Positions 1-9,757 of a stretch of 64,000 nucleotides of DNA are shown in pieces. Source of the stretch: Isoetes taiwanensis (Eukaryota > Streptophyta > Lycopodiopsida > Isoetales > Isoetaceae); assembly GCA_021234155.1 (NCBI GenBank), contig JAJEKV010000300.1, positions 126,001 through 190,000 on the forward strand, written 5' to 3'. A program made the position numbers and the translations under genes. The stretch's first letter is position 1. The number at the start of each line of letters is the position of its first letter. The notes beneath the pieces were generated by a model. The model searched no databases. It was not told the origin of the DNA and worked only from the letters and a program-made list of their open reading frames with translations.

Positions 1-2415
1 ACAATCCAAAGGGCATTACTGTAAACTCAAAGTGACCATACCGCATTCTGAAGGCAGTCTTATGGATATCTTCTTCCTTTATCCTTATTTGGTGGTATCC
101 TGACCTTAAGTCAATTTTAGAGAATATCTTTGCTCCTTGGAGCTGGTCCATCAAATCATCTGCCCTTGGCAATGCATACTTATTCTTTTACCGTCGCTTG
201 TTGAGTCGGGGCGATAGTCTATGCACATTCTTAAACTGCCATCTTTCTTCTTCACGAAGAGGATGGGTGCTCCAAAAGGAGACACACTTGCTCTAATAAA
301 GCCAAGCTCAAGCAACTCCTGGAGTTGCTTCTTGAGCTCTGTCAACTCTGGTGTGCTCATCCTGTATGGTGCCTTGCTGGTAGGCTTAGCATCTGGTGCC
401 AATGTGATCTCACATTCCACACCCCTATAAGGTGGTAGTTGCCGGATTTCATCCGAAAATACATCCTTGAATTCCGAAATAAGCCTTGCTAATGGCTTGG
501 GCAACTGCTTCCCCTTTTGGTCGTTCCCATCCTGTTTATTGGGCTCAATTGCCTCTAATCTCAAAATGTAATCCACCTTATTTCTTTCTATACTTTTCCT
601 TAGCTGCTTCAAAGAAATACACTGCATAGAAGAAGCTGCCTTCTTACCTTTCACTATGAATTTGGTGCCGTTCGGTGCTGTCATGGCGACCTCATTGCGG
701 TCACAGTCGATCATGGCTTTCGCTGGCTTTAGGAACTCCATTCCTACTATAAGGTCATACCTTCCAATTTCCATGACCTCTGCCCCCATCAGCCACTTAC
801 TTCCACTATGGTCTATGTCGAATGTGATCCTCCTCCCCTTAATGTGCCGAATGGCGCCATTTGCCATAGCAACTGGCCTTGGCTTAGACTTCAATACCTT
901 GTTCTTCATTAGGGCAGCCAGCCTAGGAGAGCGAAGTTGTCGCGAGCTACTGTGTCTATGAGGACTACATATGGGTTGCTATCTATGATTCCATCAGCCG
1001 CAATCACTGTTGACTGATTTTCTATATCACCCGACTCAATGTTTGCACAGATATGGCACTCACCATCTATGAAGTCCTGGGCCTCATGCTGGTCGTCGTC
1101 CTCATCATAAAACGTTGGTGAATCCCAATCTATGAGCTCGGGCCAACGCCGCGCTTTTGCATGACGAATGGGCAATCATGTGTTGGTGCCCAGTTTGGAA
1201 GCACCTAAAACATAACTTCTTCTCGATACACTCTGTCTCTTCTCCTTCGTCGGAATGTCTAGAAGGCGCTTTTAGCACTGCCCCTTGATGCATTCGTGCA
1301 AACTACGGTCCCCAAAGTTCTTACCCGAACTCTTCCGTGTTCTTTGGCCTCCCCGATGCGTAGCTGCTGATTGCTTACTCACGGTATTGCCCTTTGTATG
1401 CTGACACGTTGACTTCCCCTTGAAGCCCATTTGTTTCTCCCCGGCGTTGGTGGAGCTTCTTCCAAACTTATGGCTTTATCCTCGGCCGCCCTTTGACTTT
1501 GGGTTGATTGCTCGGACTAGCCTTTTAATATTTGTTCAATCCCTCAATGTAAGTTTCCACCACTTGCCTTTCCGAAACTCAGGAACATGGAGCCCGAGTC
1601 GCATGAATTCCTTTGTGTACTTTACTCTCTTGACAAGGTACCCTGGTTCAATCGTAGAATTCTTTGGATCACGCGCTAGTATGTGACCTAGGCACATAAT
1701 GTCTGCCGAAAAGGCCTTCTTGAAGGTCTTGAATCTGCAATCGTTCCTTTTGAGCTTGTTGGACTTTGCATAGCCTTTCCACCGATTCTAGCTGCCCCTA
1801 TCAAGTTTCTTTGTAGCAACTTTCCCTATATCCTTATCCTTCATGCCATAAGAGTTGCGAACTCTTCCATTTAAATCAAGCCGGGGCTTACGCCATCCAT
1901 ACCTGACCTGTCCTTCCACTGGAACTGACCCAACTTCCTAGTCTTCCACACATTGCTCATAGCCTTTGTCAACTTTCTTTTGATAATCATCTTCCTTCCT
2001 TGCCACGGCTCTTACGTGGAGGCTCGGACTCACTTTCGAGCTAGAACTGTCTTGGATCACGGGAAGTGTCGGATGAACTGGAGCTAGGTGGTGTTGGGCT
2101 CCTTCGTTTCTCCTTTTTCTCTTCTGTCTCACGGCATTTCCACGATTGTCATGCCCCTCCATTTGTGGACCTTCCTCGATGCCTTGCTGAGGTAGCGGTG
2201 GAGGTGGTGGTGGAGCAGGTGCGTATTCTTGGGCATTCATTAATGGGGTGGCCCAGTGGATCAGCTGATGCATCTGGTTCCTCATCTGAACGAGCCTTGC
2301 GTTGATTGCTTCCGGCGTCATTTCGTCGTTGTTGTCATGTTGATCACGTCCAAACAGGTTTCTGGGTACCCACTGGTGATGCCGACCTTGAGAACCTGAG
2401 CCTGTGTTCCTTGCT
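1..2415 (-). pseudogene. Ty3/gypsy gag-protease-reverse transcriptase relic
   Basis: Read leftwards, this is a broken LTR-retrotransposon polyprotein. Gag N-terminus with a proline run lies at about 1938-2410, and gag core at about 1400-1740 matches the VKEFMRLxLHVPEF type of plant gypsy gag. The zinc knuckle near 1170-1240 begins C-F-R-C-F-Q-T-G-H but is thrown out of frame before its last cysteine. The protease active site at about 935-955 reads LIDTVA instead of LIDTGA, so the catalytic glycine is lost. Reverse transcriptase starts near 490 and shows PFGAPILFVKKKDG and MCIDYR. A frameshift near 205 follows, and 1-180 continues as [13 protein letters not shown] and FTVMPFG before the window edge. 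Frameshifts also fall near 909 and 1175. A splice-acceptor-like CTTGCAG precedes gag at about 2416. Integrase and RNase H would lie outside the window. Family assignment is firm; the lineage is not determined. Confidence 0.93.
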
Positions 2416-2642
2416 GCAAGGATTAATCATCAATGCTTGTTATTTAAAGTACACACTAATCATTCTTGCTTACTATTGAATTGTTGTTAAGTACAAAAGA
2501 AATCATATGAAAATTCCACTTACAAGTCAAGATCATGGTAAGACATTAATTAGTATATAGAAATACATTTAATGAATTACATGGTAATAACTGAAGAGAG
2601 AATTTTCAATACTCTTTAATTAATTAACAAAACATATTTTCT

Positions 2643-3879
2643 TCAATGGTGCTTCCTCATGGACTTGAAGAAGTTCTTCACATTCTTCAATCCTATCCCC
2701 TTGCCGACGTTCTGCAGGATTCTTGCCGCCGATCCTCCCTCCAATGCTCTTGCCATCTGAGGTGCCGGAAGTTCTGGTGCAGTTGCTGCCACTACTGACA
2801 AGTGTGCATCCCTGAGGTGGCCCCTTGCGAAGTCGAGAGCATGAAGTGCTACTGATCTCTTGAAGAGGATAACATGGTCTACCCCATAATCCATCTTAGC
2901 ATGCTGACCAAACCCTGAGAGTGCGATAAGGAGCGCGACGGATTCTTCTCCTCTTGGGCTGAACTCCTTGTGGAGAACTACCATCTGCCCCTGGCTAAGG
3001 ACCGGAAGATAGTACCTGGGTGACTTATCCCTGCCTCCCGCCGCGGTTCCCGTACCCTTCCTCTGAGCAGCTTCGCCGAAAACATCTAATGCAAAGAGAT
3101 CCTCATGGTCCCTCCACATTGTTGCTGCGTTCTCCAGATTGATGCTGCCAGGTGCATTGGTCGGCTTGAGCATGGGCCTCTTCCCGGCTTGTACAACCTG
3201 CTTTGGATCTCCTGGAATTCCTCCTCTGGAATGATGGGTTGCTGCTGCTGATACATCTGCCTTATCTGTTGGTAGGCTTGAATGTCTGACATAGTTGTCC
3301 CGGCGTAGGAATGTCGCTCGGCTATCTCCCTTGGAATTTCTTGGTAATCATAGTCGATGAAGTCGCTGCCCTGCTCCTTTGCCATTAGGCTTAGGAGCTC
3401 ATCGGTCCTGAGGCCTTCTTCTTGACAATAGGGAAGGTTGAGGATGTCGTTGGCGAATATGTACTCCTCGCCGTCGATGATCACCGGAGTGAGGGCCGTG
3501 ATACCCCTTGGCGGCTCGAAGTCTCGCCTTACCACCTCCTGTTGCTGAGCCAGACGCCTCTCCATCCTTCTTGCCTCCCTCATCTCCCAACTTGGGTTCT
3601 CTTCTTCTTCCTCTTCATAATCTGCTCAATCGCAACCACGGGTGTTTTACGATGTGGAGCCGTAGTATTAAGTATTCCGCATTCTCGATCTCGTGAATGC
3701 CTATCTGCGCCGTCCGAGTGTCGAAAGGTGCCAAGTCCAAAGGTTGAATTGACGGCTCCCCTGGTTGGTTAACTGCTCTGTACTGCATGAACAAAGCTAA
3801 GGATGCTTGGTTTGAGACGTACCTATGCCTATGATGCTTACAGGTCATGTAGTCGGCATGTTTTTACGGTTCTATCCAT
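2643..3879 (-). pseudogene. Unrecognised minus-strand gene, broken by frameshifts
   Basis: Three adjoining minus-strand frames read as one protein of roughly 400 residues. The first, from about 3879 to 3615, holds the stretch YRAVNQPGEPSIQPLDLAPF. The second (3583-3200) follows an acidic DYEEEEEENPSW linker and contains PPRGITALTPVIIDGEEYIF, a leucine-rich stretch and a glutamine-rich stretch. The third (3173-2643) contains YYLPVLSQGQMVVLHKEF and ends in a basic amphipathic tail, KNVKNFFKSMRKHH. Codon-scale continuity across the breaks suggests a decayed single ORF rather than chance frames. I do not recognise the family. It lies between gag (left) and the H3-like gene (right), on the same strand as both. 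A TATA-like box sits about 375 bp upstream. It could be an extra ORF of the gypsy element, a captured host gene or an endogenised viral gene; nothing visible decides between these. Confidence 0.55.
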
Positions 3880-4254
3880 AACTTATTCTTGATCCTAGAT
3901 CCCCTCCTATGGCTTGGGGGGAGAGTCTAGGGATACCCACTTCCCTCCCCTAGGTGGCGGACTAACTTCCCAAGGTAAGACCTGCTGATCATACTGGCAG
4001 ATAATGTCGGTGTAGTAGGGAGTTCTAGTCAAGGTGGCATGAAGATCAAAGAGATGATCAAAGACATGAAAGGCTTGCTCAGCAGGGAAGTCACGGATGT
4101 GACTGGCCTCATTGTATCATCTAACAAAGTTTGATGGGCCATTGGAGCGTAGATGGCTATGAAAAATGGCTTGAGAAGATGAGTAGAGAGCTGGGAAATC
4201 GCCTGAAGGACTGAGAGCAGCTTTGATGGGGAGAAAATGACAAATGAGACCCCC

Positions 4255-4261
4255 ATTTATA
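4255..4261 (-). promoter_or_regulatory. TATA-like box upstream of the unrecognised gene
   Basis: On the minus strand the sequence reads TATAAAT followed by GGGGGTCTC and a pyrimidine-rich leader. The position suits a core promoter for the broken gene at 2643-3879. The assignment rests on motif and position only. Confidence 0.4.
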
Positions 4262-4432
4262 GACTAGGGCTGCCTCGGGTTCCGTGCACAAGGGTTCCTG
4301 TTGGGGAAGACTTCAAATCTATGGCCATGGGTATCCAAATGAGCTACCATGAAATGCAATTCTAAGCAAAGCGAAGCAAGAAATACTACATGGCAGTTTG
4401 TTGGATGAAAATTGGTCAATCTAGGCAAAAAT

Positions 4433-4706
4433 GGGCGAAACCGGTGGCTATGCAAATTTGGGCCTTCCGTGAAGGGCGGAAAGGCCATTTTCGCCTGACC
4501 TTCGATTCATTTGTTTTGGGACTTCTATGAAGAGTTTTGGAAAATTTGAAGATCCTAGCATACTTATTTGGAATTTTCCAACCTAATTTGGATCTTTCCC
4601 TGGGCTATTTGGGCAAAATTTGGTCTGACATGGCGAAACCGGATGGCTATGCGAATTTGGGCCTTCCGTGAAGGGCGGAAAGGCCATTTTCGCTGACCTT
4701 AGATTT
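4433..4706. repeat. Duplicated ~75-bp hairpin-bearing element
   Basis: Copies at about 4433-4506 and 4631-4706 are nearly identical. Each runs from GGCGAAACCGG through GGGCCTTCCGTGAAGG to CATTTTCGC. The core GGCCTTCCG...CGGAAAGGCC forms an inverted repeat with one bulge and a short loop. The copies sit about 170 and 370 bp upstream of the TATA-like box at 4255-4261, between the H3 stop codon and the next gene. This could be a regulatory repeat or a fossil insertion. Confidence 0.6.
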
Positions 4707-4967
4707 GAATGTTCTGGCCAAAATTTAACTGATTTGCCTATAGTACCTTTACTAATTTACCTTATTTGGGCGCTTACAATCATGACGGCTACAATTAAAT
4801 TTAAAATTTGAGCAACTTAAACATATTTTTATACAAAAATTGAATTCAGTTTACTACAAAATTTTATATTTATAGAGGGAAACTTTAACAATTACATTAA
4901 TTTACACAAAACTGCACCCTCAAGGGTATTCCTTGCGGATGCGACGCGCCAAGTATTAGATCCTTGG

Positions 4968-5317
4968 TGTTAACAACCTAGTGATTAACATTGTGCATGC
5001 ACATGTTAGGTGCATGCACATGTTAGGTGTCAGTGGTGGCAGACTGACACTTGGCATGATTAGGTTAACATAAGTGTAGGGATTAGATTTAGTTAGATGT
5101 ACGGCTCAGATTTGCGGTCTACACTATATTAGACCAGAGCCTCTTCAGATGTACTTAGGTTTATCTCATATTTGGAGAGCCTCATTTGGCCACGTTCCCC
5201 TTCATTCTTGTACATATTTCTTGTCTTCTTCTTGTTTTGTGATCATGAGCATGGCAGCTTTGTAGTATCCGGCAGTCATGGACTGCTGCTGCAGGGTGTA
5301 TGCCAAGAATCCAAACA
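4968..5317 (+). repeat. 5' LTR of nested element
   Basis: This 350-bp LTR starts with a near-palindrome. A 17-bp unit, GTGCATGCACATGTTAG, is then repeated twice in tandem and carries the RY-like core CATGCA. Next comes a hairpin with arms GTGTCAG and CTGACAC. The LTR ends ATCCAAACA. It matches the copy at 7773-8122 throughout, with differences concentrated in the hairpin arms and loops. Confidence 0.95.
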
Positions 5318-5318
5318 T

Positions 5319-5336
5319 TGGCGCCGTTATGCGGGT
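5319..5336 (+). other. Primer binding site, tRNA-Asp type
   Basis: TGGCGCCGTT begins one base after the 5' LTR and is complementary to the CCA end of plant tRNA-Asp(GUC), whose complement starts TGGCGCCGTTGCCGGGG. The following ATGCGGG only partly matches, so the primer call rests mainly on ten bases and the exact position. Confidence 0.75.
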
Positions 5337-7760
5337 TCGCTTCGTGATCACTTTCTTCTCCCTTGTTGTTTCTTTGTTGTCTTCTTTGCTCCAATTTTTT
5401 CCCGTTTTGAAGACTTCTTGTATACTATTCTTCCCCTGTTAGGTTTCCTTAGTTTGCCCAACCAAGTCGATTTGTGTATCCGCTTGGAGGCCTTTGTTTT
5501 TCCAAACAGCTGATGATTCTGCCAGCTGATCAAATTTAAATTCGTAAATCTGTTCTCAAGACTCACTTTTTTCAAGTGCGGCAAGTACAGTTTTGCGGTT
5601 TAGGATTTCGGAGTGGTGACAGCACTCCTCCCGCAACACCATCAAAAAAAATCAAGTGTTTTATCTTTTTTCTGCTGAAAAAGCTATCAGAAAAAATCAT
5701 GTCTTTGCTCATTTTTATCATCTTCTGTTTATCTTGGCTTATCAGAAATTTTGTGCCTCTTGCACACCCAAACATATTTTGTCTCATAGAGGCAGTACGT
5801 GATTATCTGCATCAACAACTCTTCAGTAGCTTCCTTCATGAAGTTTTCTTGTTCAGATTCTTACAGAGGGCCAGCACTTTGGCTAGCTCCCTTTCATAAT
5901 GCAAGATCAACTCGTCCAAAGATTTATCCAGGGCAAGTCACCTGCTTCTTGTTGTAGGTCTTCATCTGCAAAAAAAAAAAAAACTTGTCCCTGCAGCAAG
6001 CATCAGAGTTGTTCTTCACATCGTCTGCAGCATGTCTTCTCCAGGATCTATTGGTACCTGCATCAAGTATCTCAGGACTCCCAGAACTCATTCCAGCATC
6101 TCAGGGATTCGCCTCTGGCATACCTTCAGTCTGCACATCCAGAGAGAAGCAAACGCTGATTTTTTTAATAAAGCATCAATAAAGCCCCCATCTCTTATTC
6201 ACAAGCAACGATTCTGTACCTGCATCACATCCACTGGGTTAGCAGATTTTTTGAGCATATTTGGAGCAGAACAAGTCGGGCATCATTGTTTCCAAGCAAA
6301 ACCATCAGATTTTCAAGCCTGCCATCAGATTTCGGCCCTGTTTCCAAGTTGACACTTGCATGAAAAATACATTTTTCCCATTATCCTCTGTTGTGCAAGC
6401 AGCAGCATTGCCTTTGCATCCGGCCGCTTCTCAAGCCAAATCAGGCACAAAATAGCATCACTGCTCCCATTCCGGCATTCTATAAGGGTCTTGCCTCCAT
6501 TTTTCAAAACTTTCTATCAACGGCTTCACAATCCTACTATTCAGGGCCCTTCCTTCTATTTTCGGTGTTCTATCGGGAAGAAATCCGGACATTCTCCGCC
6601 GCCATCTCCCTGTTTGCGACAAATCCGGCCGCCATACCTGCCCATCTTCTGTTTTCCGATACCCCATCCACCGATTTCTTGTAGCAGCACCATACTTTCT
6701 GACACTTCTATCTATAGCAGGCTTTGGCTTTATTCGCCACCATCTCCTCAGCAAATAAGAAGCAGCACCGCCATAGCCGGCTGTCCCTGCTCTATTCTAT
6801 TTCCCGTTCAATTTGGTTGATAGCGGGCCACGCTCTGTTCTTATTGGTTGATAACGGGCCACGCCGAATTTTTGGTCCACGCTCACGCTTCTTTCCATGA
6901 CACACGGCCACGCTAGTTATACCCAAGCCCACGGTGGCCTTCTATGAAGTGCTGCGCTTGCCCATGGTCGGCATTTCGGGGCCCACGCGTTGTTTGTCTG
7001 CATTCACCTTTTGCCCACGCCAAAGCCGCCCGCGCTTATGTTCCCCATGCCGCGCTCACATGTTGACCCACGCTCAACCTTTGACCCACGCCCACGCTCA
7101 ATTTTGACCCACGCTACTTTTTCTTTGATAACCACCCACGGCCACGACCGCGGTCCGCGGCTACTCCTCACGGTCAATGCCACGCTCTGTTTTGCAAAAC
7201 CCACGCTTTGTTTTCAAAGACCCACGCTACTTCATGGCTTGCCCGCTCTTCTTGCCCCCCGCCTTATGATGCCGCGCTCCGGAGGCCACGCTTTGTTTAT
7301 GTCCACGCTCCACACTTGCTTCGCGCTGATTACACGCCTCACGCCCGCGAGCCATCCTCGCGCTCAAGCTCATGTCGCGCGACGCAACATTCACGCTCCA
7401 AAGAATTTTTATGCTCAAACTTTATGGCTGATATTGGGGAGGCATTTTTGGTGTTTATCTTTTAAAGACCCCTTCCTTCTTTTTAAGTGGAATTTTTTGG
7501 GCAATTATTTTAAATGTGACTTACCCATAATATAAGGGGATGGTCTTTTTATGTTTTGGCCCATGTTCCTATGATCCATGTTACGCATCGACCTTCCCCG
7601 GATCCTCTTCGTCATCAACGCCAATCATGAAGATCTTTTCGCGGACGTAACCCAACCATTCCATTACCATCATTTTTACCCCTAATTTTTGGCACCATAT
7701 TGTAATTGTCGGACTTGTCTTATAAAAAGTGCGTACATGTTTTTCGTGCTAAAAACTTTT
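5337..7760 (+). other. Non-coding interior of the nested element, with CCACGCT array
   Basis: No retrotransposon protein motif is present. The ORFs here are short and unsupported. From about 6815 to 7400 the words CCACGCT, CCCACGC and GGCCACG recur dozens of times at irregular spacing among TTTG/TTTGACC spacers, as in a decayed minisatellite. The rest is pyrimidine-rich and unremarkable. Confidence 0.7.
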
Positions 7761-7772
7761 AGGGGAGGCGAG
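7761..7772 (+). other. Polypurine tract
   Basis: AGGGGAGGCGAG lies directly against the 3' LTR start at 7773 and follows a T-rich run. This is the expected position and composition for plus-strand priming. Confidence 0.85.
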
Positions 7773-8122
7773 TGTTAACCACCTAGTGGTTAACATTGTG
7801 CATGCACATGTTAGGTGCATGCACATGTTAGGTGTCGATGGTGGCGGCCCGACACTTGGCATGATTAGGTTAACATAAGTGTAGGGATTAGATTTAGTTA
7901 GATGTACGGCTCAGATTTGCGGTCTACACTATATTAGACCAGAGCCTCTTCAGATGTACTCAGGTTTATCTCATATTTGGAGAGCCTCATTTGGCCACGT
8001 TCCCCTTCATTCTTGTACATATTTCTTGTCTTCTTCTTGTTTTGTGATCATGAGCATGGCAGCTTTGTAGTATCCGGCAGTCATGGACTGCTGCTGCAGG
8101 GTGTATGCCAAGAATCCAAACA
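7773..8122 (+). repeat. 3' LTR of nested element
   Basis: This is the partner of 4968-5317. Its first bases form a perfect 10-bp inverted repeat (TGTTAACCAC, CTA, GTGGTTAACA), which is imperfect in the 5' copy. The second hairpin has arms GTGTCG and CGACAC. The LTR ends at CCAAACA, followed by the target duplication CTTGG. Confidence 0.95.
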
Positions 8123-9278
8123 CTTGGGCATCAGGGTTACCCTCTTCGCATGAATTGCGCAGAGGTTTGATTCCTCGAAGAGCTGGGTGAGCTCAGCCTC
8201 AGTGGCTACCTGCAGCACCCTGGTTGTGAGCGACGTCACCCTATAGTCGGTGACGAACTCCTGCATCACCTCTCGCATGAGCCGCTCGAAAGGTGCCTTC
8301 CTTATCAAGAGATTAGTGCACTGCTGAAAGTGTCTAATCTCCCGAAAAACTCGGGTGTGCGGGGAGTTTGGTCCATGGTGGACCTTCTTGGGTTTCTCTA
8401 CGGCGTGGCGTGGCGGGCTGGTTCTTGCTAGGTCGACGCCCTTCCGTGGGCTACACATGCAGCGGCGATGCCGGTCATTATACCTCGTCCACTTAGGCGG
8501 GTATTCTGAAATGCGCTTTGGTGGCGTCTGAAGAAGCGCTCCTCCTCGAAGTGACGATTAATTTCGCCCGTATACGCTTCTTAACCACCTTGGGTGGCAG
8601 GCCCGCCGGGTAAAAGGTGGTCTGGCGTCGAGGGTTTGAGGGTTCCCGGCGCTCGTCTTCGTCCTCTGCTTCTACCTCCTCTTCTTCCTTCTCTGCTTCC
8701 TCGTCTTGGCGAGTTCTTCAATAATGACGGTCCGTGAGGCTGTCATTCCTTCTCTTCGTCCTTCTTTCTGTTCCTCGGCTCCTTTCGCCTCCCTCTTCTT
8801 CCTCGCCGCCCTCTCTTAGGCCACTCTGCAACCTTCTCCTTGCCCTTCTTCTTGGGCCTTTGAAGGGCCGCCTCTTCAACTTGTTCTTCAACACGCTCCT
8901 CAATACGCTCCTCCACCTCTGTGTTCGAGTGAGGCCCAAAGTGGCGGGACTTCGCCCGGTTCTCTGGGTGCCGCCCGAAGAAGAGCTGGCTCTGCTTGCT
9001 AAGCGCCTCCTCCTCGGCATCGTGATAGGTTTAATTAAGCTGCTGGCTGGAGGGAAACTCCTCTTCCCCTTCTTAGGTGAAGGTGCTCAGGAATTTTCTT
9101 CGTATGTCGTCCATTTGCTACATGCGCCATCGAGGCGTGGGTCGCTCGTTGTACTTCCTTGTCAGCATGCGTTTTGGTTCGAGCTATACTTGGCCCGGTC
9201 TAGAAAACGGGTGGCGTAAAATTTGAGCAAAGAGAGATGGTGGAGGAAAGGGTTGGAGGGAAATGAGGTGTCGGGGGT

Positions 9279-9286
9279 ATTTAAAA
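9279..9286 (-). promoter_or_regulatory. TATA-like box upstream of the H3-like gene
   Basis: The minus strand reads TTTTTAAATACCCCC, followed by a pyrimidine-rich stretch and the first candidate ATG at 9168. Spacing is suitable for a plant core promoter. Supported by motif and position only. Confidence 0.4.
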
Positions 9287-9744
9287 AGGAGGGTCCACAG
9301 GAATATTCTCCTACCATAAATAGGCCTACTTATTAGCCCCCCTTATTAATTACACCATAGTACCCTTATTATTAATATATGTTTAATTTCTAATACATAT
9401 ACTAAAATTAAGTATTATACCTTTAGAATTTCAAATTTCCTAATAGTTTGAAGTATTAATTATGGATTTAGCTATTTTTTCACCCAGGTCTCCGATTGGC
9501 ATGATTCTTCGACCCATTTTAGGTGAAATTTGATGCAGATGCATAATTGCCACTCCAATTTTACTAGAAGGTGAATTTGACTCATTGACTTCTTAACCTA
9601 ATTTCGGACCCACTACCTAGGAGAAAAATTTTTCCCCTATTTTCGAGGTTCGATGGTGGAAATTTTTATTTCACACCCCTATAGGCCTGTTAGACTACTT
9701 TCATGGTTATGGTCAGTGCTAGTTCTTGGTCAACCAAGAACATC
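9287..9744. other. Leader-like non-coding stretch between primer site and H3 promoter
   Basis: About 460 bp of AT-rich sequence containing no ORF that I can support. It links the primer binding site of the minus-strand LTR element (9745-9756) with the H3-like promoter. No repeat boundary is evident inside it. Confidence 0.5.
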
Positions 9745-9756
9745 GCTCTGATACCA
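9745..9756 (-). other. Primer binding site, initiator tRNA-Met type
   Basis: The minus strand reads TGGTATCAGAGC, the exact 12-base complement of the plant initiator tRNA-Met 3' end. It lies one base from the LTR edge. It therefore sets the orientation: the LTR is to the right and the element body runs leftwards. Confidence 0.93.
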
Positions 9757-9757
9757 T

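Larger units (their letters stand above)
4968..8122 (+). mobile_element. Nested non-autonomous LTR retrotransposon (LARD-like)
   Basis: Two 350-bp LTRs (4968-5317 and 7773-8122) flank a 2455-bp internal region. The 5-bp duplication CTTGG occurs immediately outside each LTR (4963-4967 and 8123-8127). Both LTRs begin TGTTAAC and end CCAAACA and differ at about 8 positions (roughly 98% identity by eye). A primer binding site follows the left LTR and a purine tract precedes the right one, so the element points rightwards. The internal region has no gag, protease, RT or integrase motif in any frame. The element must have been mobilised in trans. It inserted into the codons for MPK of the H3-like gene, and removing it restores the H3 reading across the junction. 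It is therefore the younger event. Confidence 0.95.
4920..9168 (-). pseudogene. Divergent histone H3-like gene, split by an LTR element
   Basis: The histone fold is read leftwards from about 8400 to 8123 and resumes at 4967-4920 on the other side of the nested LTR element. Core matches to H3 are REIRHFQ (alpha N), [19 protein letters not shown] (alpha 1), the loop TDYRV, and [20 protein letters not shown] (alpha 2). After the insertion come DLIL, one extra base, then ARRIRKEYP and TGA, exactly where canonical H3 (ARRIRGERA) stops. Loop 1 has canonical length, so CENH3 is not clearly indicated. Upstream to a possible ATG at 9168 lies a decayed, highly charged N-terminal region (EEALSKQSQLFF, EVEERIEERVEEQVEE, then an acidic E/D run) with several stops and frame changes. 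The usual acetylated and methylated tail motifs are not visible. A TATA-like box lies about 115 bp upstream. The H3 identity is strong; attachment of the N-terminal extension is inference. Confidence 0.85.

Noticed and set aside
6990-7535. 181-codon ORF inside the nested LTR element
   Set aside because: It translates the CCACGCT array and has no retroelement motif.
8081-8458. Calling the H3-like sequence CENH3
   Set aside because: Some residues (REIRHFQ, TNLLI, RVTLM) recall CENH3, but loop 1 has canonical length and plant CENH3 genes normally have introns in the fold. The evidence supports only a divergent H3.
8734-9219. 161-codon plus-strand ORF rich in leucine
   Set aside because: It is the antisense shadow of the charged N-terminal region of the H3-like gene.
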